Source: a virus
Virus record (IMG/VR): IMGVR_UViG_3300045970_000225
Coordinates: 1-20,913 of that record
DNA length: 20,913 nt
Reading direction: 5' to 3' (one strand)
The notes under the pieces were generated by a model, which saw nothing but the letters and a program-made list of their open reading frames with translations, had not been told where the DNA came from and did no database searches. The translations under genes were made by a program, and so were the position numbers. Shown here in pieces: positions 6,860 through 14,094 of this stretch (positions are counted from its first letter, which is position 1; every line of letters starts with the position of its first letter).

Positions 6860-9492
6860 GATTTTTTAGCATGGTCCTGTAACGCTTTTGCAATTAGGCC
6901 AACGTTGCGGCGAATCGTTGCCGGACTGAGATTGCCTGTGTGGTCGTGATAATTGATGGTGTGCCCTCCACCACCGCCGCCGTCAGCCATATCGCGGATG
7001 ACCTGCGCCTGTTTCTTCGGCAAAATCATTTCCTGCTCATGGACCTGAACGATTGGGTTGAGGTTTGCAGGGATGTCATAGCCACCGCGCGCCGATGCCA
7101 AGCTTAAAAAGCCCAACGCCGCGCCGGATGCAGCCACCCCGGCTTCGGGCGCGATGGCCCAGCCGTAGACAGGGATGGCGGCCGCTGATGCTGTGGCCGC
7201 TGCACCGGCCACCCCTGCGTTGGCGCTAATCTGGCTGATCGCCGCGACTTTTGCGGTCGTTTGCGTCAAAACGAGGTTGGCAAGCCATTTTGCGGCGCTT
7301 TGCGCCAACATATCGATTACCGCGCCGGTCACCACTTGCAGCATGTTTTGCAGCAATGATGAGACTTTGGTGGTGCCTTGCGCTGTACTGGACAGCACGC
7401 GGGCAAAACCGGATTCGATGCTGGCATACGCACCCAATTGCGCACGGCTTTGCAGTTGGGTGGCTTTTGATTTGATCGCGGTAAGCTTGGCTTGGTGCGC
7501 GGTCTCTGCTGCTTCGATTTGCGCATGGATCTGAGCCAAGGCGGTCGGGTCTTGGTCACTGCCATGCAACAAGGCTTCTGCTTCTTTGAGTGCCTGCGCT
7601 TTGATTTGGTAGCGTTTGGCCTCAAATCTTGCTTCCAGATCGAGCAATTTTTCTTCGGTGATCTGGTGCAAGGACAGTTTTAGTTCGGCATCTTGTTGCG
7701 CTGCATCGATTTCGGACAGATCGGCGTTGCGCTGGGCTTCAGCGACCACCTTGGCGGTCGCAATCGACTGATCTGCAAATGCCCGTTGCTCTTTATAGAC
7801 CTCGGCCAAGGCTGCTTTGGCCTCTTTGCTTTCGGCACCGAAGCGCGCCACGTTTTCGGTGTAGATCTTGTTGGCGATGTCCAGGCGCGCAAGGTAGTTG
7901 TGTCGGTACGCTTCAAGACTCAGCTTTTCTGCTGCGATGTCGTTTTCAAAGTCGTCTTTACGCACGGCTGCGGTTGCTGCATAGTATTTTTTCTCAACTT
8001 GCAGCTTTTCTTCTTTTGAGATGCCGACTGTTGCCAATATTTTGCGCCAATACGCGACCTCCTGCGCATGGCTGTATTCTTGCGCCGTCCCGGCGATTGC
8101 TTGTGATTTTGCGTAGGCTTCTTTTTCGGCTTCCAGTTTGCCTTCCCATTCTGCGGTGCGGCCTTTGTCCTTTTCGTCCTTGCCCTCTTTGGCAAATTCG
8201 TAACTCGGGCCGCCATGAATCTGCTTATCCTTGATTTCGGGGCCACGTGCAGGCGCGCGCAAGGCTATATCATCGAGCTTGGCCTTGCCGTCTGACGCGA
8301 TCTTGAAGAGCTTATCGACGTGTTTTTGCTCGATGTCCTCGATAATTTTGGTGCCGGTGGTCCATGCCTTTTTCGCACCGGAAAAATCGAGGGCAAACGC
8401 ACGTTCGGCGACCGAGGCAAACCGCAGCACGTTGGCGACACATAGCTCAATTTGCGCAACGACAAATAAAATGACCAGTTGCACCGCCACTTTTAGGCCC
8501 AAGAAAGCGATTTCAACCACCTTCAGCCCGTTTTCAAAGGTTGTCATTGCGTCCGGGGCTTGGGTGCCGAATACGGCGCTGGTTAGGTCGCCAATCTGGC
8601 CCCAACCGGACCGGATCATGCCCCACAGCTCGTTAACCACATCGCCACCGGTCCCGATGATGTTAAACAGAGACGTTAGGGTGAGCCCCATCACTTTGCC
8701 TGCCGATGGACCGGCACCCGACAACCAGCCGCCCAGACGGGCGAAGGTTGGCAGCAAAACGCCGCCCGCCTGCACTTCTAAAGAGGTCACGACCAGCTTC
8801 ATGTCGGCGAGCGATTCTTTGTATAACCTCACTTGTGCAACACCTTCTTCGCCGACAACCAGCCCGAGATCTTTTGTCTTTTGTTCCGCTTTTTTGATTT
8901 CTTCGGACGTCAATTTCATGGACGCCCTGACTTCGCCCCAGGCTTTGCCATAAATCTGCATGCCTGCGATGTTTTGTGCAATCGGGTTTTTGATTTCTTT
9001 GAGTTTACCGTTGACCTCGCCCATCACATCCAGTACGGGCCGGTATTCGCCAGCGCTATCCTTGACTTTGACGCCCAGGGTGTCAAAGGCCTGGCCGTTT
9101 TTGTGGATCTGTTTTGCCATGTTGGTGGCGGCCAACGTCACAACGTCGGAATCCAAGCCTAGATGACGCATGGCAACCATCATGACTGAGGCGCGCTCAG
9201 TCGTGATCCCCAATTGCACCGACAGTTTTTTGGCTTCGCCGGTCCAATTATTGGATGCGCTGATCAGTTCCTTGAAGGCGGCGCCGCCAGCGGCCACGGC
9301 GGTGAGCTTCCCAATCCAGCCGGTCAACAGGCTCAGTGTGCCACTCAGTTGTTTGGTTGCGTCCTGAATGGTATCGATACTTGAACGGATGTTCTTGCCC
9401 GCTTTTTGCGCGGCAAGTTCTGCCGCTTCCATACCTTGCGTAAATTTACTGGGGTCTGCCGTGACTTCGTATTCCGCTATTTTGTCAGTCAT
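6856..9492 (-). CDS. Tail tape measure protein
   Basis: At 878 residues this is the tape measure that sets tail length and is ejected with the DNA. The N-terminus (MTDKIAEYEVTADPSKFTQG) is typical of the family. About 30-300 holds helical segments with Gly-rich turns. Hydrophobic stretches occur near 330-365 (VAVQLVILFVVAQIELCVA) and near 750-800 (Ala/Gly rich). About 430-700 is strongly charged and should form long coiled coil. The C-terminal VHEQEMILPKKQAQVIRDM and the Gly run followed by HTINYHDH are common endings for this group. At about 0.15 nm per residue the tail would be roughly 130 nm (inference). The ATG at 9492 lies 25 nt after the GT stop, with no strong Shine-Dalgarno site; the stop overlaps the DUF2460 start as ATGA. 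Confidence 0.92.
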   Translation of the reverse strand: MTDKIAEYEVTADPSKFTQGMEAAELAAQKAGKNIRSSIDTIQDATKQLSGTLSLLTGWIGKLTAVAAGGAAFKELISASNNWTGEAKKLSVQLGITTERASVMMVAMRHLGLDSDVVTLAATNMAKQIHKNGQAFDTLGVKVKDSAGEYRPVLDVMGEVNGKLKEIKNPIAQNIAGMQIYGKAWGEVRASMKLTSEEIKKAEQKTKDLGLVVGEEGVAQVRLYKESLADMKLVVTSLEVQAGGVLLPTFARLGGWLSGAGPSAGKVMGLTLTSLFNIIGTGGDVVNELWGMIRSGWGQIGDLTSAVFGTQAPDAMTTFENGLKVVEIAFLGLKVAVQLVILFVVAQIELCVANVLRFASVAERAFALDFSGAKKAWTTGTKIIEDIEQKHVDKLFKIASDGKAKLDDIALRAPARGPEIKDKQIHGGPSYEFAKEGKDEKDKGRTAEWEGKLEAEKEAYAKSQAIAGTAQEYSHAQEVAYWRKILATVGISKEEKLQVEKKYYAATAAVRKDDFENDIAAEKLSLEAYRHNYLARLDIANKIYTENVARFGAESKEAKAALAEVYKEQRAFADQSIATAKVVAEAQRNADLSEIDAAQQDAELKLSLHQITEEKLLDLEARFEAKRYQIKAQALKEAEALLHGSDQDPTALAQIHAQIEAAETAHQAKLTAIKSKATQLQSRAQLGAYASIESGFARVLSSTAQGTTKVSSLLQNMLQVVTGAVIDMLAQSAAKWLANLVLTQTTAKVAAISQISANAGVAGAAATASAAAIPVYGWAIAPEAGVAASGAALGFLSLASARGGYDIPANLNPIVQVHEQEMILPKKQAQVIRDMADGGGGGGHTINYHDHTGNLSPATIRRNVGLIAKALQDHAKKS

Positions 9493-9517
9493 TGGAAAAC
9501 CACTTTTTCAAAAGTTG

Positions 9518-9772
9518 TTACGAAAACATTGCTACCATATCGTCAACCGTCATTTCACGATCCGCCTTTTCTTGCGGTTCGTAGCTAAGGTAGGCAGCGA
9601 CGAGGATATGAACCGGCGGATGCAGCCGCCAATATTTGTTTTGTGCCTGGATCGAAGGGATATCCCACTCGGTCCAGGCCTGCTGCGGCGTGCAGCCAGT
9701 GCTGGCAATAAGGTGCGCTATGAGGCTGTCAAGCCCATCGTCGCCATCTGTTCCTGCACTCGCCGCGCCATT
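9518..9772 (-). CDS. T domain of the GT tail assembly chaperone, read by -1 frameshift
   Basis: This stretch has no good start of its own. It is open in the -1 frame relative to the upstream G-like gene and encodes 84 residues from the slippery site to a TAA at 9518. The peptide begins NGAASAGTDGDDGLDSLIAH, contains QQAWTEWDIPSIQAQ followed by NKYWRLHPPVHILVAAYLSY, and ends MTVDDMVAMFS. Fused to the first 98 residues of the G-like protein it gives a GT product of about 182 residues. In lambda the GT form bridges the tape measure and tail tube subunits during assembly and is absent from the finished virion. It fills an otherwise empty gap of about 225 nt before the tape measure, exactly where T belongs. 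Confidence 0.87.
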   Translation of the reverse strand, partial: NGAASAGTDGDDGLDSLIAHLIASTGCTPQQAWTEWDIPSIQAQNKYWRLHPPVHILVAAYLSYEPQEKADREMTVDDMVAMFS

Positions 9773-10065
9773 TTTCCCGCTTGTTCAACCAGGCCGGATA
9801 TGTTCATCAAGACTTCCCATACATCGAACATATTGCCGTAGTCGATCATTTCTTCGACTACTGCGATGGTGATATCTGGGTAGTTGCGGCGCAAACTGTT
9901 AAAGGCCAATTCCGCGACCAGGCCGATGTCGGGGAGGCCGCCGACGAAGACGTTAGCGATTTTGTCCCGGTATTGTTTAACGGCGGCGGCGTTGAGCGGT
10001 GCCAGTACATAATCCTGACCGCCCAACGGGAGGTTTGTGCCGGGCACTTTGACGGCGGGCGTCAT
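9718..10065 (-). CDS. Tail assembly chaperone (G-like, unshifted form)
   Basis: This 115-residue helical protein lies between the major tail tube and tape measure genes, the invariant place of the lambda G gene. It starts MTPAVKVPGTNLPLGGQDYV, with a core of short helices (VAELAFNSLRRNYPDITIAV and IDYGNMFDVWEVLMNI), as in phage tail assembly chaperones that bind the tape measure. Codons 97-98 are GGA AAA, preceded by G, giving the slippery heptamer G GGA AAA. Ribosomes that slip there make the longer GT protein; those that do not stop at the TAG at 9718. The ATG overlaps the tail tube stop by 4 nt. Family assignment rests on position, size and the frameshift, since these chaperones diverge strongly. 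Confidence 0.85.
   Translation of the reverse strand: MTPAVKVPGTNLPLGGQDYVLAPLNAAAVKQYRDKIANVFVGGLPDIGLVAELAFNSLRRNYPDITIAVVEEMIDYGNMFDVWEVLMNISGLVEQAGKMARRVQEQMATMGLTAS
9772..9778 (-). promoter_or_regulatory. Programmed -1 ribosomal frameshift site GGGAAAA
   Basis: On the coding strand the G-like gene reads GCG GGA AAA ATG, so the heptamer G GGA AAA fits the X XXY YYZ rule for -1 slippage. Lambda G/GT uses the closely similar GGGAAAG. After slippage the next codon is AAT at 9772-9770, and the -1 frame then stays open for 84 codons. The unshifted frame ends 52 nt further on at 9718. Confidence 0.9.
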
Positions 10066-10814
10066 GCGCTTTCGCTCCAGGTTTTGATTTTGCCCTGCGC
10101 GTTAGCGATTGCCATCATGTCCAATTCGGGCATGATGAAATCTTGCAGTTTGGACGAGTACGAAAACTTGCTTGAAATCACTCTGTGATATGTGAATGTT
10201 AGTACCTTACCATTGCGCATCATGCCGAAGTCCAGCGAGATGGTTGGATTGAGGCCCATCGGCGGATTATTCATGACGAATGTTTTGCCAGCAGAAGCCG
10301 ACATCACTTGGAAGTCAATGAAGACAAGCTTGCCGAAATCCGCCGCCGCAAAGGTGTAATTACCAGCCCCATCGCACGTGTATTGACCGGTCGTCGGCGC
10401 GGTGGCAACGCGAATCATTGGTGTGCCGTAAATATCAACGCGCACGCCCATATTGGCAAAGTAGGTGGTGCCAACAGGCAGGGTTACTGCAATCGTTGCA
10501 GCGGCAACTTGACCGGTATTGTCATTGATCGACGTGATTAAGCCGGTGGTTGCGGACTGCCCGTAAAATGCTGCTGCGTAAGGCAAGATGCTGATGCTGG
10601 CGGACTTAGCCTTGATGTTCACCGTACCTTCGCCGCGCGCGGCATCGACGGGGATACTATTTTGCCCACGCAGCAAGTGCTGCGAAAAGCTTTCGTCGAA
10701 TGATACGTCTTGCAAAATACCAAATTGAAACGGGGTCGGCATCGCAATTGCGCTGCCGTAGGCATCGGTTTGTGGTGTTGCCCACAAAACACCACTACCA
10801 AAATGTTGCGCCAT
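10062..10814 (-). CDS. Major tail tube protein
   Basis: This 250-residue protein precedes the G/GT chaperone genes and has the look of a siphovirus tail tube subunit (the place of lambda gpV). It begins MAQHFGSGVLWATPQTDAYG, a usual opening for this family, continues with beta-rich sequence such as GILQDVSFDESF and GTVNIKAKSASISILPYAAA (about 30-85), and has a second beta-rich half with FGKLVFIDFQV and GKVLTFTYHRVISSKF. Hexameric rings of this protein stack to form the tail tube. A strong ribosome site (AAGGAGTAATC before ATG) suits a highly made structural protein. The stop overlaps the chaperone start by 4 nt. I see no C-terminal Ig-like domain of the gpV kind. Confidence 0.82.
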   Translation of the reverse strand: MAQHFGSGVLWATPQTDAYGSAIAMPTPFQFGILQDVSFDESFSQHLLRGQNSIPVDAARGEGTVNIKAKSASISILPYAAAFYGQSATTGLITSINDNTGQVAAATIAVTLPVGTTYFANMGVRVDIYGTPMIRVATAPTTGQYTCDGAGNYTFAAADFGKLVFIDFQVMSASAGKTFVMNNPPMGLNPTISLDFGMMRNGKVLTFTYHRVISSKFSYSSKLQDFIMPELDMMAIANAQGKIKTWSESA

Positions 10815-10827
10815 GATTACTCCTTGA

Positions 10828-11265
10828 TTACGTTAAATTTAGGCCCAAGTCACGGGCGCTGGATAAGTAGGTGACGCTGTATTGCAATGCATCGCTGCCC
10901 GCCGTTGCGTCGGCGTCTTTGCCGTCCCACTTGCGACCGGTCTTGCGAATTTCGGTGACCAGGGACAGTAATACGGGGTCGGCCATCAGGATTCGGTGAA
11001 CCTGCACCGCTATCGGGTCTGATACGGTGCGCCAGGGGTCGCCACGGACGAGGATTTCGACCGTGATCGTGACGGTATTTTGATCGACCCATTCACTAAA
11101 CTTTTTTGAGTCTTCGTTATCGGGCGATTCAATTGCGATGCATGGCAATTCGTCACGCTCGATAGCCGTCTTGCGCGAGTCAAAGACACGCTCGCCCACG
11201 TCCGTGGCGCCGGTTAGCGCGGCCAGCATCTGGCTAATAATGGTTTGGGTACAGGATGCGCTCAT
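10828..11265 (-). CDS. Tail terminator-like protein (gpU position)
   Basis: This 145-residue protein is encoded directly upstream of the major tail protein, the position of lambda U (131 residues), whose hexamer ends tail tube growth and forms the face that joins the head. The sequence shows the alternating helix-strand pattern of that fold: a first helix with TIISQMLAALTGATDVGERV, a strand ELPCIAIESP, a long strand QNTVTITVEILVRG (about 62-75), a helix with DPIAVQVHRILMADPVLLSL, and a final strand QYSVTYLSS. The ATG overlaps the stop of the preceding head-tail joining gene (ATGA). The assignment rests on position, length and secondary-structure pattern; no catalytic motif is expected. Confidence 0.7.
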   Translation of the reverse strand: MSASCTQTIISQMLAALTGATDVGERVFDSRKTAIERDELPCIAIESPDNEDSKKFSEWVDQNTVTITVEILVRGDPWRTVSDPIAVQVHRILMADPVLLSLVTEIRKTGRKWDGKDADATAGSDALQYSVTYLSSARDLGLNLT

Positions 11266-11549
11266 AATTTAGACAAAGTTAGCTGTGTAAATGCCCCGTC
11301 ATCGAGCAGATCGGCAGCACGCACCACGTATCCAATGCTGTCGATATCGATCACGGTTTCGTGCTTGATCGCCAAGCCATTCGCGACCGACGTTTTGACC
11401 AGCAAGCCGTAGTTGCGCGACTTGACCGCTGATTGCCCGAACGAGAGATCCGCGTCTGCCTGATCGAGGATGCCGACGAACTGATTTAAGCCGATCAGAC
11501 AGGGCTTGCCGTGATCTTCGAAGAATGCGTCAAGATCCTCGTCAAACAC
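11262..11549 (-). CDS. Head-tail joining protein (gpFII-like)
   Basis: This 95-residue protein opens FDEDLDAFFEDHGKPC, then a beta-rich part (ILDQADADLS, YGLLVKTSVA, KHETVIDIDSIGYVVRAADL). The pattern matches the small joining proteins of the gpFII / Phage_attach type, which sit at the neck and let the finished tail dock on the head. Position, between the FI-like protein and the tail terminator, agrees. The start is GTG at 11549, only 2 nt after the preceding stop, with no clear Shine-Dalgarno site, so translation is probably coupled. The stop overlaps the next ATG by 4 nt. Confidence 0.72.
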   Translation of the reverse strand: MFDEDLDAFFEDHGKPCLIGLNQFVGILDQADADLSFGQSAVKSRNYGLLVKTSVANGLAIKHETVIDIDSIGYVVRAADLLDDGAFTQLTLSKL

Positions 11550-11551
11550 GC

Positions 11552-11995
11552 TTATTTGCCCGTTTTAGCCGGTGCATCGGGCTGTTTAGCGGGATCATCG
11601 GCAGGTGCTGGCGGTGCGGCTGGTGTATCGGCTTCTTTGGCCGGTTCGGCGGCTGGTTTCGGCAGGATTTCGGGGATTTTTGCCAGTTCATCGACCGGTT
11701 GAGGACGGTCATCAACACCGTCGAACAGGCTACGTGCCTGCTCCCGCAGCATGTCAGCCTGATGATACAACGCCCTCGACTGCTCATCCAGCGCGTCCGC
11801 TTGCTCATACATGACCTTTGCTTTGCCTTTCGGGTCAATCTCAGCGCCAAGTAAGCCTGTATCGAATTCTTCCAACTTATGCATGTGCAATTTTGCAATA
11901 TCAACGGGCAATTCGACGATATCGCCGCCGACTTTGACTTTATTGTCTGCGGAAACGAAGGAAAAACCCACACGGATTATGTATTTCTTAAGCAT
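11552..11995 (-). CDS. FI-position head protein with acidic/Pro-Ala tail (function not recognised)
   Basis: This 147-residue protein is encoded directly after the capsid gene and before the FII-like joining protein, the place of lambda FI. Residues 1-50 are a compact beta-like segment (MLKKYIIRVGFSFVSADNKV then ELPVDIAKLHMHKLEEF). About 50-95 is predicted helical and charged (VMYEQADALDEQSRALYHQA and EQARSLF). Residues 100-147 are a low-complexity tail rich in Pro, Ala, Asp and Lys, probably disordered. Lambda gpFI also acts between capsid and terminase during packaging, but I see no sequence motif that proves the same role. The ribosome site is GGAGTAATC before ATG, nearly the same leader as that of the tail tube gene. 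Confidence 0.65.
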   Translation of the reverse strand: MLKKYIIRVGFSFVSADNKVKVGGDIVELPVDIAKLHMHKLEEFDTGLLGAEIDPKGKAKVMYEQADALDEQSRALYHQADMLREQARSLFDGVDDRPQPVDELAKIPEILPKPAAEPAKEADTPAAPPAPADDPAKQPDAPAKTGK

Positions 11996-12026
11996 GATTA
12001 CTCCAAATTTTTAATGCATTTAGGAA

Positions 12027-12049
12027 ATAGGGCGTGGTCGAAGCCCTAT
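12027..12049 (-). other. Hairpin just after the capsid gene
   Basis: On the coding strand ATAGGGC and GCCCTAT form a 7-bp stem around a 9-nt loop (TTCGACCAC), beginning about 5 nt after the capsid stop codon at 12054. Only three T residues follow, so it is a weak terminator at best. It could also protect the 3' end of a capsid message or lower read-through into the FI-position gene. Confidence 0.5.
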
Positions 12050-12053
12050 CAAA

Positions 12054-14027
12054 TTATCTGACCAGGGCATCGCTTTTGACGGCGAAGGCTTCCGGATGGC
12101 GCACAGCAACGTCGATACTTTGCAAAAGACGCAACTCGATCGCGCCAGCTTCGTAGACACCGGCGATGTAGGGGTTAGGCAGGATTTCCATTGCGCCCCA
12201 TTCCCCGACAAGCACTTGCTCCCAATCGCCGAAAAAGATTTCGGACAAGAGACCGATGGCTGTCCCTTTAGAAAGATTGGATCTGGCTTGGTTTGTGCGT
12301 CCGACTGGGTACGCGTTAATCTCACCTGGCGTCCCATCACGTTGACCAACGGGCGAATTGGTCCACAGATAGGCACCGGTGGTGGTTTTGAGTTTCTTCA
12401 GCGCGCCAATCACAGCCGCGTTCGTCAGGTAGCCAAGCGATGATCCATCTGCGTTCGCGGTGGTAACCAATGTTTCCAGGTCAATAAAGTCATCAATGCT
12501 GATCAAACTACCATTTGCGCCCCCGACCACAGACCCAATCCCCGTTTGGTTTGCGATGCCGAGCGGCTGTCCGCCAGCGCCGCTGCCATACAGCACGGCT
12601 GCGTCAATACCTAATGCAGCCGTGCGCAGCATATCTTGCCGCACCAGCATTTCGACGTCGGGCGTGGCCTGCATCAACATGTCGCGCGTGATGACAGACA
12701 ACATGCCCATCGTCTTTTTTGTCAGACTAATTGAATCAAAACCGCCGCCGCTCTGCGGCACTACGCCGTTTTCACTTACCCAAAAAACTGATCCAGCCGC
12801 TTTTTGCCGGGGAATGGTGACATTGCCGACCAAGCCGGACAGCATGCGTGCGCCCATCGACAACGCCAAAGATTTATTGCGCAGCAACTCAATAAAATTT
12901 TCGGCCATCAATTGTGTCGATACCAAATTTGCACCGCCCGACGTCGCGCTCAACCCTGCGCCGGTGCCGATGCTATAGTCAGCCGCTCGGCCTGATGCGA
13001 ACTGGATGTTCGTCGGCATGTAAAAACCTGCCGTCCGTTTTCCAGATGCTTTTTCAATCGCCAACGAAACTTCGCGTTCAAATCCTGCGTCGCCCCATGC
13101 GTCTTTGACATTGGTCCGCTCGTTAAAGGATGCATTGATCGCGCGGATCATGCTGTAACGTGCCTTTTCACGCTCGGTCAAGTCTGGATTGGTATTGTTA
13201 CCCAACGATACCGCCCCGTTACTACGTGCCATTACGATGTCCAAAACGTAGCCACGTGCCGCGTCAATCGGTGCGTGCAGCGTAATCATGCTATTGCGCA
13301 CTTCGTCCGGGATCTTGTGCGCTTTGCACATAGCGTCGATTTCCGCAACACGGGATGCTTCTAAAGCGGCTTTATCAACTGGTGGTTCGGTGATTACGGT
13401 CATTGTGATTCCCTTCGGTTGTTCGGCCACTGGTGCCGGGTTGGATGCGGATCGCGTGACTAACACGTCCATCAAATTATTTGCTGCGCCCCGGCCCACA
13501 CCCACCGAGACATCGGCTGGCACGGTGCACAAGGTTATTTCGTAGACTTCCCAGGATGTGGCTGTGTAGATGTCGCTATCCACATCGGTGGTATAGGTAT
13601 AGACCCGGTACATAAACGAGACGTTTTGCAAGATGCGGTCATTGACCTGCATCATTGCCCATTCGCCCCGTTCGTCTTTGCCAAAGCGGACGGTGCAATA
13701 GCCGCGCTTGTCGGCGCCGATCCAGGCCTTTTCAACTACCCCGAGAATGTCATCGAGATCGTGGTTATAGAGCAATGGCCCGCCGGAATTGATCCGCGCC
13801 AAGTTGGCCGAACCAGCCTGATGGCTCAGTATTTCGGTGCCATACCACATGTCCACCGCCGCTTCGCTTGAAAACGAAAAAGTGACGGTGCGTGTCTCGA
13901 TATCGACAATGCCGACCGGCACCTCTGTTTCAGCACCGCCTGCGTCCGCCATCAGCCGCACATACCGCGTCAACGGCCCGAGCTGGTTGACGCCGGATTC
14001 AAGTTTGCGTTTTGCAATTACCGTCAT
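12054..14027 (-). CDS. Fused prohead protease and HK97-type major capsid protein
   Basis: This 657-residue protein joins two functions. Residues 1-185 resemble the S78/U35 prohead protease: His89 (in PLLYNHDLDD), Ser137 (in RILQNVSFMYRV) and Glu163 (in WEVYEITLCTVPAD) are the likely catalytic residues. After a linker with helices (about 205-300), the HK97-fold capsid protein follows from about 325, with VTIPRQ, AVLYGSGAGGQPLGIANQTG and a C-terminal WGAMEILPNPY. The protease should remove itself and the delta-like linker during head maturation. I place the start at the ATG 14027 because GGAG lies 9 nt upstream (14037-14040); a TTG at 14042 would lie on top of that ribosome site. The cleavage site is not identifiable by eye. 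An intrinsic terminator directly precedes the gene. Confidence 0.92.
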   Translation of the reverse strand: MTVIAKRKLESGVNQLGPLTRYVRLMADAGGAETEVPVGIVDIETRTVTFSFSSEAAVDMWYGTEILSHQAGSANLARINSGGPLLYNHDLDDILGVVEKAWIGADKRGYCTVRFGKDERGEWAMMQVNDRILQNVSFMYRVYTYTTDVDSDIYTATSWEVYEITLCTVPADVSVGVGRGAANNLMDVLVTRSASNPAPVAEQPKGITMTVITEPPVDKAALEASRVAEIDAMCKAHKIPDEVRNSMITLHAPIDAARGYVLDIVMARSNGAVSLGNNTNPDLTEREKARYSMIRAINASFNERTNVKDAWGDAGFEREVSLAIEKASGKRTAGFYMPTNIQFASGRAADYSIGTGAGLSATSGGANLVSTQLMAENFIELLRNKSLALSMGARMLSGLVGNVTIPRQKAAGSVFWVSENGVVPQSGGGFDSISLTKKTMGMLSVITRDMLMQATPDVEMLVRQDMLRTAALGIDAAVLYGSGAGGQPLGIANQTGIGSVVGGANGSLISIDDFIDLETLVTTANADGSSLGYLTNAAVIGALKKLKTTTGAYLWTNSPVGQRDGTPGEINAYPVGRTNQARSNLSKGTAIGLLSEIFFGDWEQVLVGEWGAMEILPNPYIAGVYEAGAIELRLLQSIDVAVRHPEAFAVKSDALVR

Positions 14028-14040
14028 AAAGTAAAACTCC

Positions 14041-14076
14041 AAAAGAAAAAGCCCGCGCTATTGCTGGCGCGGGCTT
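14041..14076 (-). terminator. Intrinsic terminator between portal and capsid genes
   Basis: On the coding strand AGCCCGCGC and GCGCGGGCT form a 9-bp GC-rich stem with an 8-nt loop, followed at once by TTTTTCTTTT. The T tract abuts the GGAG ribosome site of the capsid gene. It lies 19 nt after the portal stop at 14095, in the middle of the structural operon and pointing along it, so unmodified polymerase should stop here. Confidence 0.85.
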
Positions 14077-14094
14077 CTGTGTGATCAATCAATG

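Noticed and set aside
14028-14042. TTG start at 14042 for the capsid fusion protein
   Set aside because: The codons would lie on the GGAG ribosome site and next to the terminator T tract; ATG 14027 is correctly spaced.
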